From contig DOPM01000022.1 in the NCBI GenBank assembly GCA_003513495.1, positions 71,782-135,781 of the forward strand: a stretch of 64,000 bases of DNA, given 5' to 3'. Positions within the stretch are counted from its first letter, which is position 1. Each line of letters begins with the position of its first letter. Origin of the DNA: Desulfosporosinus sp. GTDB taxonomy: Bacteria > Bacillota > Desulfitobacteriia > Desulfitobacteriales > Desulfitobacteriaceae. Below, piece after piece: positions 44,488 to 54,468 of the stretch. Below the pieces are notes generated by a model, which was not told the origin of the DNA, did no database searches, and saw nothing but the letters and a program-made list of their open reading frames with translations. The position numbers and the translations under genes are program-made.

Positions 44488-47253
44488 ATGATGGAACAAG
44501 GGAACAAAGAAATTAATGAAATTAATGTATACGGCATGAGCTGTCAGCATTGTGTTAACCAGGTCACTAAGATTCTGGAAGCCTTCCCAAGTGTGCAGGA
44601 AGTTCAGGTGTCTTTAGAAGATTCGAAGGCTGTTTTTACTTGGGATCCTACACTGGTTAATTTGGCGGACATTCGAAAAGAAATCGAGGAAGCTGGTTAT
44701 TCCTTTGAGAAATTAGACGATGCACAGGAAACCCAAGATAACCCTGAACATGAGAATTCAAATCAAGAGAATTACGCGAATCAAGAGAACACCGAAAGGG
44801 CAGAAGGATTAAAAATGCCCAGTGAAACAGTAGGTGTTTCTGCCTCTCAAGAAACTAAGCAGCTGTTCAAAATTAGTGGTATGACCTGCGCAAATTGTGC
44901 ATTGACGATTGAAAAAGGGCTCAAGGCTATGCCAGGGGTAAAATCAGTTGCAGTTAATTTTGCCTCGGAAAAACTTACCGTGGAAACGGATCCGAACCTG
45001 GTTAAGGAAGAGCTTCTTTTGGCGAAAATCAAGGATCTTGGATATGGTGCTCAGAGCGCAGATGAAGGAAAGCAACAATTTAAAGTGGGCGGAATGACGT
45101 GTGCAAATTGTGCTTTAGCTATAGAGAAGAAGCTTAAGGGTACCCGGGGTGTCCAAAGCGTTGCGGTCAATTTAGCGAGCGAAACAGTGTCAGTGGAGTT
45201 TGATCCCGGTGTCGTGACTTTAAGAGACATCTTCGAGCAGGTTCGTGATGCCGGGTATACTCCCATCGAGAATGAGGACGAGAATCAAAATGATCGTACT
45301 GCCATCAAACAACGTAATTGGCTTATTTTTAGTGCTATTCTCTCATTGCCTATCATGCCTCTTATGTATCTGCCTATGTCAAGACCTTTGATGTATACGA
45401 TGCTTATTCTAGCAACCATTGTTCAGTTTACGGCGGGTTTAACATTTTATCGTGGGGCCTATCATGCATTGAAAAACCGTTCGGCTAATATGGACGTCTT
45501 GGTGGCGATTGGAATTACAGCTGCTTATGGATACAGTTTGATGACAACTCTGCACATGTTCATTCCTACTATCTTTTTTGAAGGCCCTAACTTCTTTGAG
45601 ACGTCTGCTTTGTTGATTACCTTTGTGCGCTTTGGAAAATATCTAGAGACCAAAGCAAAAGGACGGGCTGGTCAGGCCTTAAAACGACTGTTAGAACTAC
45701 AAGCAGATAAAGCTCATTTATTAGTTGATGGTGAGGTTAAGGAAGTAGCTGCTTCAGATTTGAAAATTGGGGATATTGCCCTAGTCAAATCTGGAGAAAG
45801 AATACCTGTGGATGGTGAGATACTTGAAGGAACAGCGAGTATTGATGAGGCAATGCTGACTGGGGAATCCATTCCCGTGGACAAGGGAGTTGGGGATCCG
45901 GTGATTGGAGCAACCATTAATCGCTCAGGAAGTATCAAGGTAAGAACCACTAAAACGGGTAAGGATACCGTACTTTCTGGAATTATCAAACTGGTCGAAG
46001 ATGCTCAGGGAGTAAAGCCTCCGATTCAACGCTTAGCAGATAAGATTTCTAATTATTTTGTGCCAACTGTGGTTGTTATTTCTATTCTTACCTATTTAAT
46101 ATGGTACGTTTTGTTCGATAGTACGTTTGTTTTTGCCTTTACTGCTTCCATTGCCGTTTTAGTCATCGCTTGTCCCTGCGCTTTAGGGTTGGCAACTCCT
46201 ACAGCCATTATGGTTGGCAGTGGGGTAGGGTTGAACCGAGGTCTTCTCTTTAAATCTGCAGCAGTATTGGAAGGAATTGCTCACTTACAAGCCATTGGGT
46301 TTGATAAGACAGGGACGTTAACGAAGGGAACACCTGAAGTGACGGATATTCTTGCCTATGCTGGTTACTCGAGGACAGAGGTTCTTAAAATTGCTGCAGC
46401 AGGTGAGAATCCTTCGATTCATCCATTAGCTCAGGCGGTTGTTTCTGAGGGCAAAAAGGAACAACTGGTTATTGAAGAGGTTCAAAATTATCGGGAAGAA
46501 GCGGGCTATGGTGTCACCTGTAACTATAAAGAGCAAACCTTACTCATTGGAAACATTAAATTAATGCACAAGTATAATGTTGACCTCAAAGAGTCGGAAC
46601 CGGATTTTCAGGGGTTGGCTGAATTAGGCAGAACAACTAGTTTTATTGCTTTAGGTGGTCAGGTGATCGGACTCATCGCGCTTGCTGATGTAGTAAAAGA
46701 AAGTACCAAAGAAGCAATTAAACGCCTTCATGAGTTGGGCTTAAAAACGTTTATGATTACTGGGGATAATAAGAAAGTCGCCAATGTTGTTGGCGAGCAG
46801 GTTGGAATTGATGATGTTATTGCAGAAATTTTACCTCAAGATAAGATTAGTATAATTAAGAAGTATCAGGACCAAGGGTTTAAAGTTGCTATGGTAGGGG
46901 ATGGCATCAACGATGCTCCGGCCTTGGCCCAAGCAGATATTGGTATTGCTATCGGCTCAGGAACGGATGTAGCCAAGGAAACAGGAGATGTCGTATTAGT
47001 TCGAAACGACCTCCTAGATGTAGAACGAGCGATTCGTTTAGGCCGAAGAACCCTTCTCAAAATTAAGCAAAATCTCTTCTGGGCTTTAATCTATAATGTT
47101 GTAGGTATCCCAATTGCTGCAGGTGTGCTATATCCATTTACAGGACAACTGTTGCCTCCTGAATGGGCAGGGTTAGCCATGGCTTTCTCCTCCGTGTCCG
47201 TAGTAACAAGTTCACTCTTGTTAAAAAGGTATGACAGTAGACTCGTGGACTAG
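44488..47253 (+). CDS. copA: CopA, Cu(I)-exporting P1B ATPase with three HMA domains
   Basis: A 921-residue copper ATPase. It has three N-terminal HMA domains: MSCQHC (about 12-17), MTCANC (about 131-136) and MTCANC (about 204-209); two is more usual. After the first there is an Asn/Gln/Glu-rich linker. The core has TGES, ACPCALGLATP as the Cu site, DKTGTLT, SIHPLAQA and GDGINDAPAL. It exports Cu(I) across the membrane. It lies downstream of csoR and upstream of copZ. Confidence 0.93.
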   Translation: MMEQGNKEINEINVYGMSCQHCVNQVTKILEAFPSVQEVQVSLEDSKAVFTWDPTLVNLADIRKEIEEAGYSFEKLDDAQETQDNPEHENSNQENYANQENTERAEGLKMPSETVGVSASQETKQLFKISGMTCANCALTIEKGLKAMPGVKSVAVNFASEKLTVETDPNLVKEELLLAKIKDLGYGAQSADEGKQQFKVGGMTCANCALAIEKKLKGTRGVQSVAVNLASETVSVEFDPGVVTLRDIFEQVRDAGYTPIENEDENQNDRTAIKQRNWLIFSAILSLPIMPLMYLPMSRPLMYTMLILATIVQFTAGLTFYRGAYHALKNRSANMDVLVAIGITAAYGYSLMTTLHMFIPTIFFEGPNFFETSALLITFVRFGKYLETKAKGRAGQALKRLLELQADKAHLLVDGEVKEVAASDLKIGDIALVKSGERIPVDGEILEGTASIDEAMLTGESIPVDKGVGDPVIGATINRSGSIKVRTTKTGKDTVLSGIIKLVEDAQGVKPPIQRLADKISNYFVPTVVVISILTYLIWYVLFDSTFVFAFTASIAVLVIACPCALGLATPTAIMVGSGVGLNRGLLFKSAAVLEGIAHLQAIGFDKTGTLTKGTPEVTDILAYAGYSRTEVLKIAAAGENPSIHPLAQAVVSEGKKEQLVIEEVQNYREEAGYGVTCNYKEQTLLIGNIKLMHKYNVDLKESEPDFQGLAELGRTTSFIALGGQVIGLIALADVVKESTKEAIKRLHELGLKTFMITGDNKKVANVVGEQVGIDDVIAEILPQDKISIIKKYQDQGFKVAMVGDGINDAPALAQADIGIAIGSGTDVAKETGDVVLVRNDLLDVERAIRLGRRTLLKIKQNLFWALIYNVVGIPIAAGVLYPFTGQLLPPEWAGLAMAFSSVSVVTSSLLLKRYDSRLVD

Positions 47254-47393
47254 AGTGTCGAATCGGTGAATTTTCCTTCCAAAAGATACTCATTTGTTTA
47301 ATATGGGAGGATAAGTATACAAATTTACATTTGGTAAATTAAAGTTACCACTCAAGAGAAAGACATAAGGAGTTATGGGATCTGGCTTCCAGC

Positions 47394-47412
47394 CTCTGAC
47401 CTCTGACTTCTG
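47394..47412 (+). repeat. Heptamer repeat upstream of copZ
   Basis: CTCTGAC, CTCTGAC and TTCTG follow each other in 7-bp phase, ending just before the AGGAGGTG ribosome site of copZ. It is similar in layout to the heptamers upstream of fadE (13963-13990). Confidence 0.6.
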
Positions 47413-47431
47413 TATTAGGAGGTGAAAGAAA

Positions 47432-47629
47432 GTGGGCCAAACTATTCTGAAAATTGATGGCATGACTTGTAACCATTGTAAAATGAGAGCAGAAAAAGCG
47501 TTGCAAGGTGTAAGTGGGGTCGAAAGCGTAAAAGTTGACCTAGCGAGCAAAGAGGCTGTCATAACTGGTAGTGCCGAGCGTGAGAAACTTATTAAAGCAG
47601 TCGTCGACGCTGGCTATACTGTAGCCTAA
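47432..47629 (+). CDS. copZ: CopZ, copper chaperone
   Basis: A 65-residue single HMA-domain protein with the Cu(I) site MTCNHC and the ferredoxin-like fold pattern ending DAGYTVA. It hands copper to CopA. GTG start behind GGAGGTG. It is 178 bp after copA, with a repeat in the gap. Confidence 0.92.
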   Translation: MGQTILKIDGMTCNHCKMRAEKALQGVSGVESVKVDLASKEAVITGSAEREKLIKAVVDAGYTVA

Positions 47630-47672
47630 TAGATGGGATCTTTTCCAAGTAAGAATCTCCTTTATATCGAAT

Positions 47673-47715
47673 ATAGCCTGTATCTTTAATAACTTTTATT
47701 AAAGATACAGGCTAT
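47673..47715. terminator. Perfect 20-bp-arm hairpin after copZ
   Basis: A 20-bp arm from ATAGCCTGTATC pairs perfectly with its complement around CTT. T-rich tail is weak (ATTTAC), but it lies 43 bp after copZ and is its likely terminator. Confidence 0.6.
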
Positions 47716-47823
47716 TTACATAAAAGAATGATCATTTCTTATGAGTTCTATCTTTTAAATGTCCAGTATCGTGCTCGGATGATTATATTTTCTTTGGTTA
47801 AACTATTAATGAGGTGATGTAGA

Positions 47824-48021
47824 ATGCCGAGAAATGATGGCAATAAATATAAGAATGCAGACCTGAAGAAAATCGAGTTGACACTTAGGAACATTCAAAA
47901 GAACGAAGAGTTTTTACTGGAAAATGCTGAAGAGCTGAGCGCTCATCAAATTAAAGATGTCAAAGCCCACTTAGCTTCCAAGACAAAACACCTTGAGGAA
48001 ACCGAAGGCACAATTAAATAG
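47824..48021 (+). CDS. Small charged protein, 65 residues, unknown
   Basis: A soluble helical protein starting MPRNDGNKYKNADLKK, very rich in Lys, Glu and Asn and with no Cys or Trp. Start ATG with GAGGTGATG upstream, and a classic terminator directly at its stop. The composition is like small spore-associated proteins, and a SASP gene lies next to it on the other strand, but I cannot place it in a family. Confidence 0.6.
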   Translation: MPRNDGNKYKNADLKKIELTLRNIQKNEEFLLENAEELSAHQIKDVKAHLASKTKHLEETEGTIK

Positions 48022-48045
48022 GAGCATTTTTGCTCCTTCTTTTTC
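48021..48045 (+). terminator. Terminator after the 65-residue ORF
   Basis: GGAGCA pairs with TGCTCC around TTTT, followed by TTCTTTTTC. It begins at the last base of the stop codon. Confidence 0.75.
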
Positions 48046-48065
48046 TTTGCCTTAAAAATAAATGT

Positions 48066-48093
48066 AAGAGGGATATCTTTCGATATCCCCCTT
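48066..48093. terminator. Terminator for the SASP gene
   Basis: AAGAGGGATATC pairs with GATATCCCCCTT around TTTC, 20 bp after the SASP stop on the minus strand. Confidence 0.65.
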
Positions 48094-48112
48094 AATCACC
48101 TAACAATCTAAG

Positions 48113-48319
48113 TTAGATTTTGGTTCCACCTTTGAGATGTTCCTCAGCAAACTGAATCATCCGTTTGGTCATTTGACCACCAACTGATCCATTTTCGCGG
48201 CTTGTGCGGTCGCCGCCTAATTGAAGGCCCATTTCATTTGCAACTTCATACTTGAATTGATCCAATGATTGTGAAGCACCTTGAGTCGCTGGTGTATTAG
48301 TATTTCTTTCTCCTGCCAT
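48113..48319 (-). CDS. Alpha/beta-type small acid-soluble spore protein
   Basis: A 68-residue SASP. The GPR protease site reads KYEVANEMGL, and the C-terminal GSVGGQMTKRMIQFAEEHL helix-turn-helix is the DNA-binding part. These coat spore DNA and protect it from UV and heat, which ties in with the photoproduct lyase homologue in this window. ATG behind AAAGGAGGG. Confidence 0.95.
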   Translation of the reverse strand: MAGERNTNTPATQGASQSLDQFKYEVANEMGLQLGGDRTSRENGSVGGQMTKRMIQFAEEHLKGGTKI

Positions 48320-48531
48320 GATAGGTACCCTCCTTTAAATTATGTTTGTGTACTGGAACATTCTTATTATATGTTTTATGGCTTTTCTTACTCAGGTAAT
48401 TATTGCTACAATATATAGAGCTTTCCTATTGCTTATTCTTGTGGTTGTTGACTGATTTTATGTTGATTTTAAGAACCTTAAGGTTTAGAATTATGTTATT
48501 GAATTGCTTTAATCGTTGAGGAGGATTCAAA

Positions 48532-49182
48532 GTGAGTTTGAAGATGAAAGAACCAGTAAACACATGGACACATTTTGTGCTATTCATGGCTGCAATTGTG
48601 GGGCTAGTGTTTCTGATAATCTTAAGTAAAAATAATATATCAAAACTGATTACCATGACGATTTATGGCGTTAGTATGATTTTACTTTATGGTGCTAGCT
48701 CTCTATATCATTGGGTCCGTACTACTCCACAAAAAGAACTTCTTTTGAAAAGGGTAGATCATATTGCAATTTATTTGTTAATCGCGGGTTCCTATACGCC
48801 GGTTTTTTACTACGGATTGGATGAGGTATGGCGTTGGGCGATGCTTAGTGTTGTTTGGGTTTTGGCAATCATTGGAATGATGTTGAAAATTTGGTTTATC
48901 CATGCACCAAGATATGTTTCCTCGGCATTTTATGTCTGTCTTGGCTGGATAGCCTTAGTCCCGTTCTTTCAACTTGTCCGGAATTTACCAATGGGTGCGA
49001 TCATTCTAATGGCTGTTGGCGGATTAACCTATACCATGGGCGCGATTATATATGCAACTAAGATCTTCGATTTCTTCCCCAAGCGTTTTGGTTTTCATGA
49101 GATATTTCATTTGTTCATTGGAGCTGGAAGTATTGTGCATTACATAATGATTCTCGTATATATCATGCCGATGGCAGAATAA
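48532..49182 (+). CDS. Hemolysin III/PAQR-family membrane protein
   Basis: A 216-residue protein with seven membrane helices. The PAQR residues are visible: SSLYHWV, RVDHIAIYLLIAGSYTP and, near the end, FHEIFHLFIGAGSIVHY, which give the Ser/Asp/three-His zinc site. The bacterial family (YqfA/hemolysin III) has unclear physiological function. GTG start behind GAGGAGG. Confidence 0.9.
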   Translation: MSLKMKEPVNTWTHFVLFMAAIVGLVFLIILSKNNISKLITMTIYGVSMILLYGASSLYHWVRTTPQKELLLKRVDHIAIYLLIAGSYTPVFYYGLDEVWRWAMLSVVWVLAIIGMMLKIWFIHAPRYVSSAFYVCLGWIALVPFFQLVRNLPMGAIILMAVGGLTYTMGAIIYATKIFDFFPKRFGFHEIFHLFIGAGSIVHYIMILVYIMPMAE

Positions 49183-49228
49183 GTATCGTTAACATAGAAG
49201 TTAGTGCGATGGCGGGATGCGCTTAATT

Positions 49229-49292
49229 GTCATCCTGAACGAAGTGAAGGATCTTCTCACAATGCAGCAAGATCCTTCGCTGACGCTCAGGA
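49229..49292. repeat. Dispersed nested-palindrome repeat, copy 2
   Basis: TGTCATCCTGAA, then GAAGGATCT, a 12-bp spacer, AAGATCCTTCGCTGACGC and CAGGA follow in the same order as copy 1 at 1742-1801. It is intergenic between two unrelated genes. Confidence 0.7.
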
Positions 49293-49320
49293 GACATACA
49301 AAATAATGGGCAAAAAAGCA

Positions 49321-49342
49321 GGAGTGGTATTATAACCACTCC
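49321..49342 (-). terminator. Terminator after the YbjN-like gene
   Basis: On the minus strand GGAGTGGT pairs with ACCACTCC, followed by TGCTTTTTTG. It begins 2 bp after the gene's stop. Confidence 0.75.
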
Positions 49343-49344
49343 TT

Positions 49345-49800
49345 TTAATTATCTTCAGTACAAAAATCTGCTGCCTCTTCTGCGCTGTAATCCCCATATA
49401 CTAGTTTCATTAGGCCGGGGTAATATGTGTCAAATCCTAGTACACCATTCCAGACGGTGTTTAGAACCTGATCTTGAGAGGGATGTGCATCAGCTAGATC
49501 AAGGAAGGTGCGATACCTTATTTCACCATTATCCATATCCATTTCAAAGTTACCATTGGCCAGTTCATAGTTTACACGGTTCATAAAATCACAAACTTCT
49601 AGGCGTTTGAATGGAGGGATTTTTTGATCAATATGAGTATTACAGAGCAACGATTCTTGTTCTTCATCAACTAGAAGGAATGCATGAAAGTCAGTATTTA
49701 TGCCACGAATCTCAAGTTTAATAATTCCATTCTTATTGTCAAAATCAAATTCCCAGCCATTTTGACTCAGAATCTCATAGAGCACCCGAAATAAGGACAT
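49345..49800 (-). CDS. YbjN-like domain protein
   Basis: A 151-residue soluble acidic protein with an alpha/beta pattern like the YbjN/type III secretion chaperone fold (ILSQNGWEFDF, VCDFMNRVNYELANGNFEMD, GEIRYRTFLDL). It has no signal peptide. ATG 49800 has GGAGGAT upstream. Molecular function unknown. It is divergent from the regulator gene at 49988. Confidence 0.7.
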   Translation of the reverse strand: MSLFRVLYEILSQNGWEFDFDNKNGIIKLEIRGINTDFHAFLLVDEEQESLLCNTHIDQKIPPFKRLEVCDFMNRVNYELANGNFEMDMDNGEIRYRTFLDLADAHPSQDQVLNTVWNGVLGFDTYYPGLMKLVYGDYSAEEAADFCTEDN

Positions 49801-49987
49801 TATTTTCCATCCTCCTATATCTTCACTTTATAGTATAAATTTCCACGTAAAGAGGATAATTCCTCCTCCTTCTCGAAAGGTATTATAAAATAGTTATATA
49901 GAGAGAAAGGTATTTTAAATTTGGACATAGAATTTATTGAATATAGATAATTGAGTGAATTTTATACGTGTTCAGGGAGGTTGTGCA

Positions 49988-51136
49988 TTGAGTTCACTGA
50001 AACATCAAATCCTTTTTTTGATGCTTGGTTCACTAGTTGTATTGGCAACGTGTTTAATCTTCATATTAGGGTTGCATTTGAAGCATCGGGCAGTGGATGC
50101 AGCGATTGTCAAAGCAAAATCAGATCTAGCAACTTGCATGGAAATAATTCATTTAAAAAACCCAGGTCCATGGCAAGTAAAGGACGGACAACTTTACAAA
50201 GGGCAGAATCAAATCTCACATCGCACAGAACTTGTTGATCATCTATCCGAACTCACCGGGGATACAGTGACTCTATTTCTGGGTGATACTAGAGTTGCTA
50301 CAACGGTGCGCAGTGTGAATGGCCAGAGGGCTATAGGAACTAAGGTGTCAGATGCAGTGGCAGAAACTGTCTTAAAAAATGGACAGACTTATCTTGGTGA
50401 AGCGAATGTGGTGGGAGAACTTTATCAGACGGCTTATGAACCTATTCGTGATATTAATGGGGATATCATTGGAATCTTTTATGTAGGAATTTCTAAAAGC
50501 TACGCCCAGGCGTTTATTGTTAATTCTCTGATACTATTAACAATATTCGGGTTAGGAGTAACATTAATTGTTGCTTTAGTAACTTGGTTTTTTATACAAA
50601 AATTTGTCATTAACCCACTTCATGAAATTACACTTGGAACACGTGACGTAGCTACTGGACACGCGACTGAGAAAGTCGATGTTACTGGGCCTAGGGAAAT
50701 CGGAGAGTTAGCAGTCGCATTTAACCAAATGGTTGAACGATTAGAAGATATTGCAGATGAAATGAGTAAAGTCTCTATGCCAAGAGATTCACATATGGAC
50801 ATAGAGAGTTCGGATGTGATAAAGCTAGAAGAGCCAGAAATAATACCACAGGAACTTCCTAAACAAAATTTCAACTTCTCTCAGAGGGGCTTACCTAAAG
50901 GGCTAAATCTCCTCACTTTGAGGCAAATCATCTCTTTTGTGTGTGAAAAAAATGAACCTGTTTCTGCCGAAAATGTTGCTGAAGGGGTAAATCTAACTAG
51001 GGTAACAGTTCGTAGATATCTTGAGTTCCTAGAACAATATGGTGCTTTGACAACGGATTTAAAATACGGCACAGTTGGGAGACCTGTTAAACTATTTCAA
51101 CCGGTACATAATTTAAATATTAAAGATATCGAATAA
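49988..51136 (+). CDS. Membrane-anchored sensor with Cache, HAMP and C-terminal DNA-binding domain
   Basis: A 382-residue protein with an unusual order: TM1 (about 7-28), an extracytoplasmic single-Cache-like domain (about 30-170; YEPIRDINGDIIGIFYVGIS), TM2 (about 175-200), HAMP (about 200-255), a low-complexity linker, and a winged helix of the CitB/DcuR C-terminal type (VSAENVAEGVNLTRVTVRRYLEFLE, 20 of which form the HTH). There is no histidine kinase, receiver or methyl-accepting domain. It should therefore be a one-component membrane-bound regulator. TTG 49988 has GGGAGG upstream; the frame opens at 49955. It sits before the formate dehydrogenase operon, a likely target. Confidence 0.8.
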   Translation: MSSLKHQILFLMLGSLVVLATCLIFILGLHLKHRAVDAAIVKAKSDLATCMEIIHLKNPGPWQVKDGQLYKGQNQISHRTELVDHLSELTGDTVTLFLGDTRVATTVRSVNGQRAIGTKVSDAVAETVLKNGQTYLGEANVVGELYQTAYEPIRDINGDIIGIFYVGISKSYAQAFIVNSLILLTIFGLGVTLIVALVTWFFIQKFVINPLHEITLGTRDVATGHATEKVDVTGPREIGELAVAFNQMVERLEDIADEMSKVSMPRDSHMDIESSDVIKLEEPEIIPQELPKQNFNFSQRGLPKGLNLLTLRQIISFVCEKNEPVSAENVAEGVNLTRVTVRRYLEFLEQYGALTTDLKYGTVGRPVKLFQPVHNLNIKDIE

Positions 51137-51153
51137 TTCGTGAATGGAGCGAG

Positions 51154-51184
51154 AAGTCCCCCCTTAATTGGGGGGACTTTTTTA
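51154..51184 (+). terminator. Terminator after the membrane regulator
   Basis: AAGTCCCCCC pairs with GGGGGGACTT around TTAATT, followed by a T-run. The remaining 51185-51430 gap holds AT-rich sequence with no recognised motif except a TTGTACCAAATGTACTAA partial palindrome near 51332. Confidence 0.85.
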
Positions 51185-51430
51185 TTACATAATAGTTTTT
51201 TAATTATACAGAATAGTTTCTTTATGTACTTTATTAACAGAATGATGACTAAAGCGGGAAAGAGGGGTAAGCTTAAATACGAGATATAGTCAGAAAATTC
51301 AAGAAAATAACTGTATATCCCGTGTTAAGGGCTTGTACCAAATGTACTAATCCTACCTAAATCGGAAGTCGTAAAACTGTGTACTGGATCATAGGCATGT
51401 TTATGAACAATTCAAGGGGAGGAAAAAGAG

Positions 51431-54400
51431 ATGGATGTTTCTCGTCGGAGTTTCCTAAAACTTTCTGGACTTTCCATTGCTGCATTGGCGGCTGGCTTAG
51501 GGTTTGATCCTGCTGTCGCCCAGGCTAAGGGGTATGCTTTAAAAATTGAAGGAAGTAAAAAGATCCCTAGTATTTGCCACTTCTGCTCTGGTGGATGTGG
51601 AATGCTCTTGTATGTGAAAGACGGTAAGCTGATTCATCTTGAAGGTGATCCGGATCACCCAACCAATGAGGGGACCCTGTGTCCCAAAGCGGCAAGTTTA
51701 CTCAGTGTGGCCAATTCTCCTGATCGTGTGACAAAGCCAAGACGCCGTGCTCCTGGGGCTGACCACTGGGAGGATATTTCTTGGGAAGAGGCGTTAGACA
51801 TCGTCGCTAAGAAAACTAAAGAAGTCAGGGAAGCTAGTTGGAAAGCCGCTGATGAGATTGTCAATGCGAAAACGGGATTACCAGAAAGCCTTTCAGTCAA
51901 TCGTGTAGAAGGTATCGCCTTCTTGGGTTCTGCAGAAGTTGATAATGAAGAATCTTACCTAATTAAAAAGTTCTGCGAGGTAATAGGAACCCCCTACAAT
52001 GAACATCAAGCTCGTATATGACACGCCCCCACGGTGGCAAGTTTGTCACCTTCATTTGGTCGAGGTGCGATGACGAATTCATGGTCTGATCTGAAAAATG
52101 CTGAGGTCTTTTTAATCGCAGGAAGTAACTGTGCAGAGAATCATCCCATTGCTATGAAATGGATCAATCGGGCAAAAGAAAAGGGTGCAAAAATAATCGT
52201 CGTGGATCCGCGTTTTACCCGGACAGCTGCTAAAGCAGATATCTTCGCCCAAATTCGACCGGGTACAGATATTGCCTATCTTGGCGCAATTATAAATTAT
52301 ATTCTTGATAAAAAGTTATACGATGAAACGTATGTTTTGAATTATACGAATGCTCTTTTGAAGGTCAATAAAGATTATACATTAGAGGATGGAGTTTTTT
52401 CCGGTTATAATGCTAAAACAAGGAAATATGCCACTGCGAGCTGGGGCTACCAACTTGGGCCGGACAAAAAGCCTCTGAAAGCTGACAGTATAGAGGACCC
52501 AGACAGTGTATTTTCCAAGCTCAAAGGACACTATGCCAGATATACGTTTGAAACAGCTGAAAAAATTTCTGGGATTCCGGCAGCTAAAATCAAGGAAATT
52601 GCTGACGTTTTCTGTAAAGGAAAACCAGCAAGTATTCTTTATGCCCTGGGAATGACTCAACATACCACGGGTGTTCAAGGAATTCGTTCTTATGCCATTA
52701 TTCAATTATTGTTAGGAAACATCGGAAAAGCCGGTGGCGGTATTAACGCACTGCGTGGAGAACCGAATGTCCAAGGTTCAACGGATATGGCTAATTTAGT
52801 TAGCAACCTGCCGGGTTATCTGCCGCACCCTATTAATACGGATAAGACCCTGCGTGATTATCTTGTGCGCAATGGATCATTTTTTGAGAAACATATAGTT
52901 GCCCAACTTAAAGCCTGGTTTGGTGAAAATGCCACCAAAGAAAATGACTATGGATTTAGCTACTTACCAAAGACTAATCCTTCAGTCAATGCGACGATGG
53001 TCAAACTCTTTGAGATGATGAATAAAGGTCAATTCAAGCTGCTCTTTAACGTTGGTTCGAACTCCTCAGTTTCCATTCCGGACCTTCAGCTCGTCCGTTC
53101 AGCCTTAGCCAAACTTGATATGTTGGTCGTTTCTGACCTCTTCGAGATTGAAACTGCCCAGTTCTGGCGTGCTCCCGGAGTGATTCCGGCAGATATTAAG
53201 ACTGAAGTCATTATGTTCCCTGCAGCTTTCGTCTATGAAAAGGCTGGCAGCATGTCAAATTCTTCGCGCTGGATTCAGTGGAAAGAAGCTGCGCTCAAGC
53301 CCCTCGGGGACTCAAAACCTGACCTTGACATGCTGGACCACCTCTTTAAGAAAATCCGTAAGTTGTATGAAGGTAGCACAGATGTTAAGGATGCTCCAAT
53401 CTTAAAGGCCCGTTGGGATTATGGTGATCATGAGCCAAGCGCACTAAAAGTACTACAAGAGCTGAGTGGGTATGACGAAACGACAGGTAAGCTCCTTCCG
53501 ACCATAGGGGATTATCTTAAAGCACCAATTGGTACGGCTTCTACAGGGTGTTGGATATATGCTGGCGTAACGGGGAATGGAAACCTTGCGGCTCGTCGTA
53601 AGAGTGATGACCCCTCAGGGTTGGGGCTCTTTAAAGAATGGAGTTTTGCTTGGCCTGGAAATGTTCGTATTCTGTATAACCGTGCATCCTGCGACGAATT
53701 GGGCCAGCCCGTTGATACAAAACGCAAACTAATCTGGTGGGATGCTGCAGCTAAGGTATGGGCAGGGAATGACGGTGGGGACGTTGTCGATAAGACCAAG
53801 GGACCTGAGACACCGGAAGGTAAGTTAAGTTTCCGTATGAATCCTGAGGGTGTTGGTCGCTTATTTGCGGCCGCGTATATGAGTGGGTTACCTGCGGAAC
53901 CACCCGCTGACGGACTCCCGGCCATCGGGATTCGTGGTGCAGGGTTATGTGTAGATGGACCGTTACCGGAATTTTATGAACCAACCGAAAGCCCAACCAT
54001 AAATATTTTGCATCCCAAGACTTCAATTAGTCCATGTGCAGTGGTGGTATCGACTCAAATCGGTAAGTCAGAGGAGTTCCCCCATGTTTTGACTACGTAT
54101 GGGGTGGTGGAACATTTCTGTGCCGGAGGAATTACACGCAACATACCGTGGTTGAATGAAATTATGCCAGAACCCTTTGCTGAAATTAGTAAAAATCTAG
54201 GAGCTAAAATTGGGGTCAAAGAAGGAGATATGGTCGAAGTATCTTCTGCTCGCGGCAAAATTACCGTTCGTGCCTTAGTCACGGACCGTTTACAGTCTTA
54301 TAAAGTCAACGGAGAAGATTGTGAAACTATTGGAATGCCTTGGAGTTGGGGTTTTGCATCTTTAAGTCCTGGTCCAAGTGCTAATGAATTAACCATCGCC

Positions 54401-54466
54401 GCATTGGATCCTGGAGCAGGTACTCCTGAGTATAAGGTTTGCCTAGTCAATATAAGGAGGGCATAG
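51431..54466 (+). CDS. fdhA: Formate dehydrogenase alpha subunit, selenocysteine-containing, Tat-exported
   Basis: Two open frames (51431-52021 and 52034-54466) are one gene joined by an in-frame UGA. The N-terminus has a Tat signal (SRRSFLKLSGL). A [4Fe-4S] site follows (CHFCSGGCGMLLY...CPK), then the active-site segment EHQARI-U-HAPTVASL with Sec at codon 197. The rest is the molybdopterin core ending in the MopB C-domain. The full protein is 1011 residues, the right size for FdnG-type enzymes. It oxidises formate outside the membrane and passes electrons to FdhB and FdhC. ATG behind GGGGAGG. Confidence 0.95.
52033..52050 (+). promoter_or_regulatory. SECIS element of fdhA
   Basis: GGTGGCAAGTTTGTCACC folds into a hairpin starting 11 nt after the UGA at 52019-52021. 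It closely resembles the Escherichia coli fdnG/fdhF SECIS in position and loop (GCA-GU-U). It directs SelB to insert selenocysteine. Confidence 0.85.
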
Positions 54467-54468
54467 CG

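Noticed and set aside
51431..54466. Two separate genes, a short and a long molybdopterin oxidoreductase
   Set aside because: The frames are the same, the break is a TGA at the known Sec position, and a SECIS hairpin follows.
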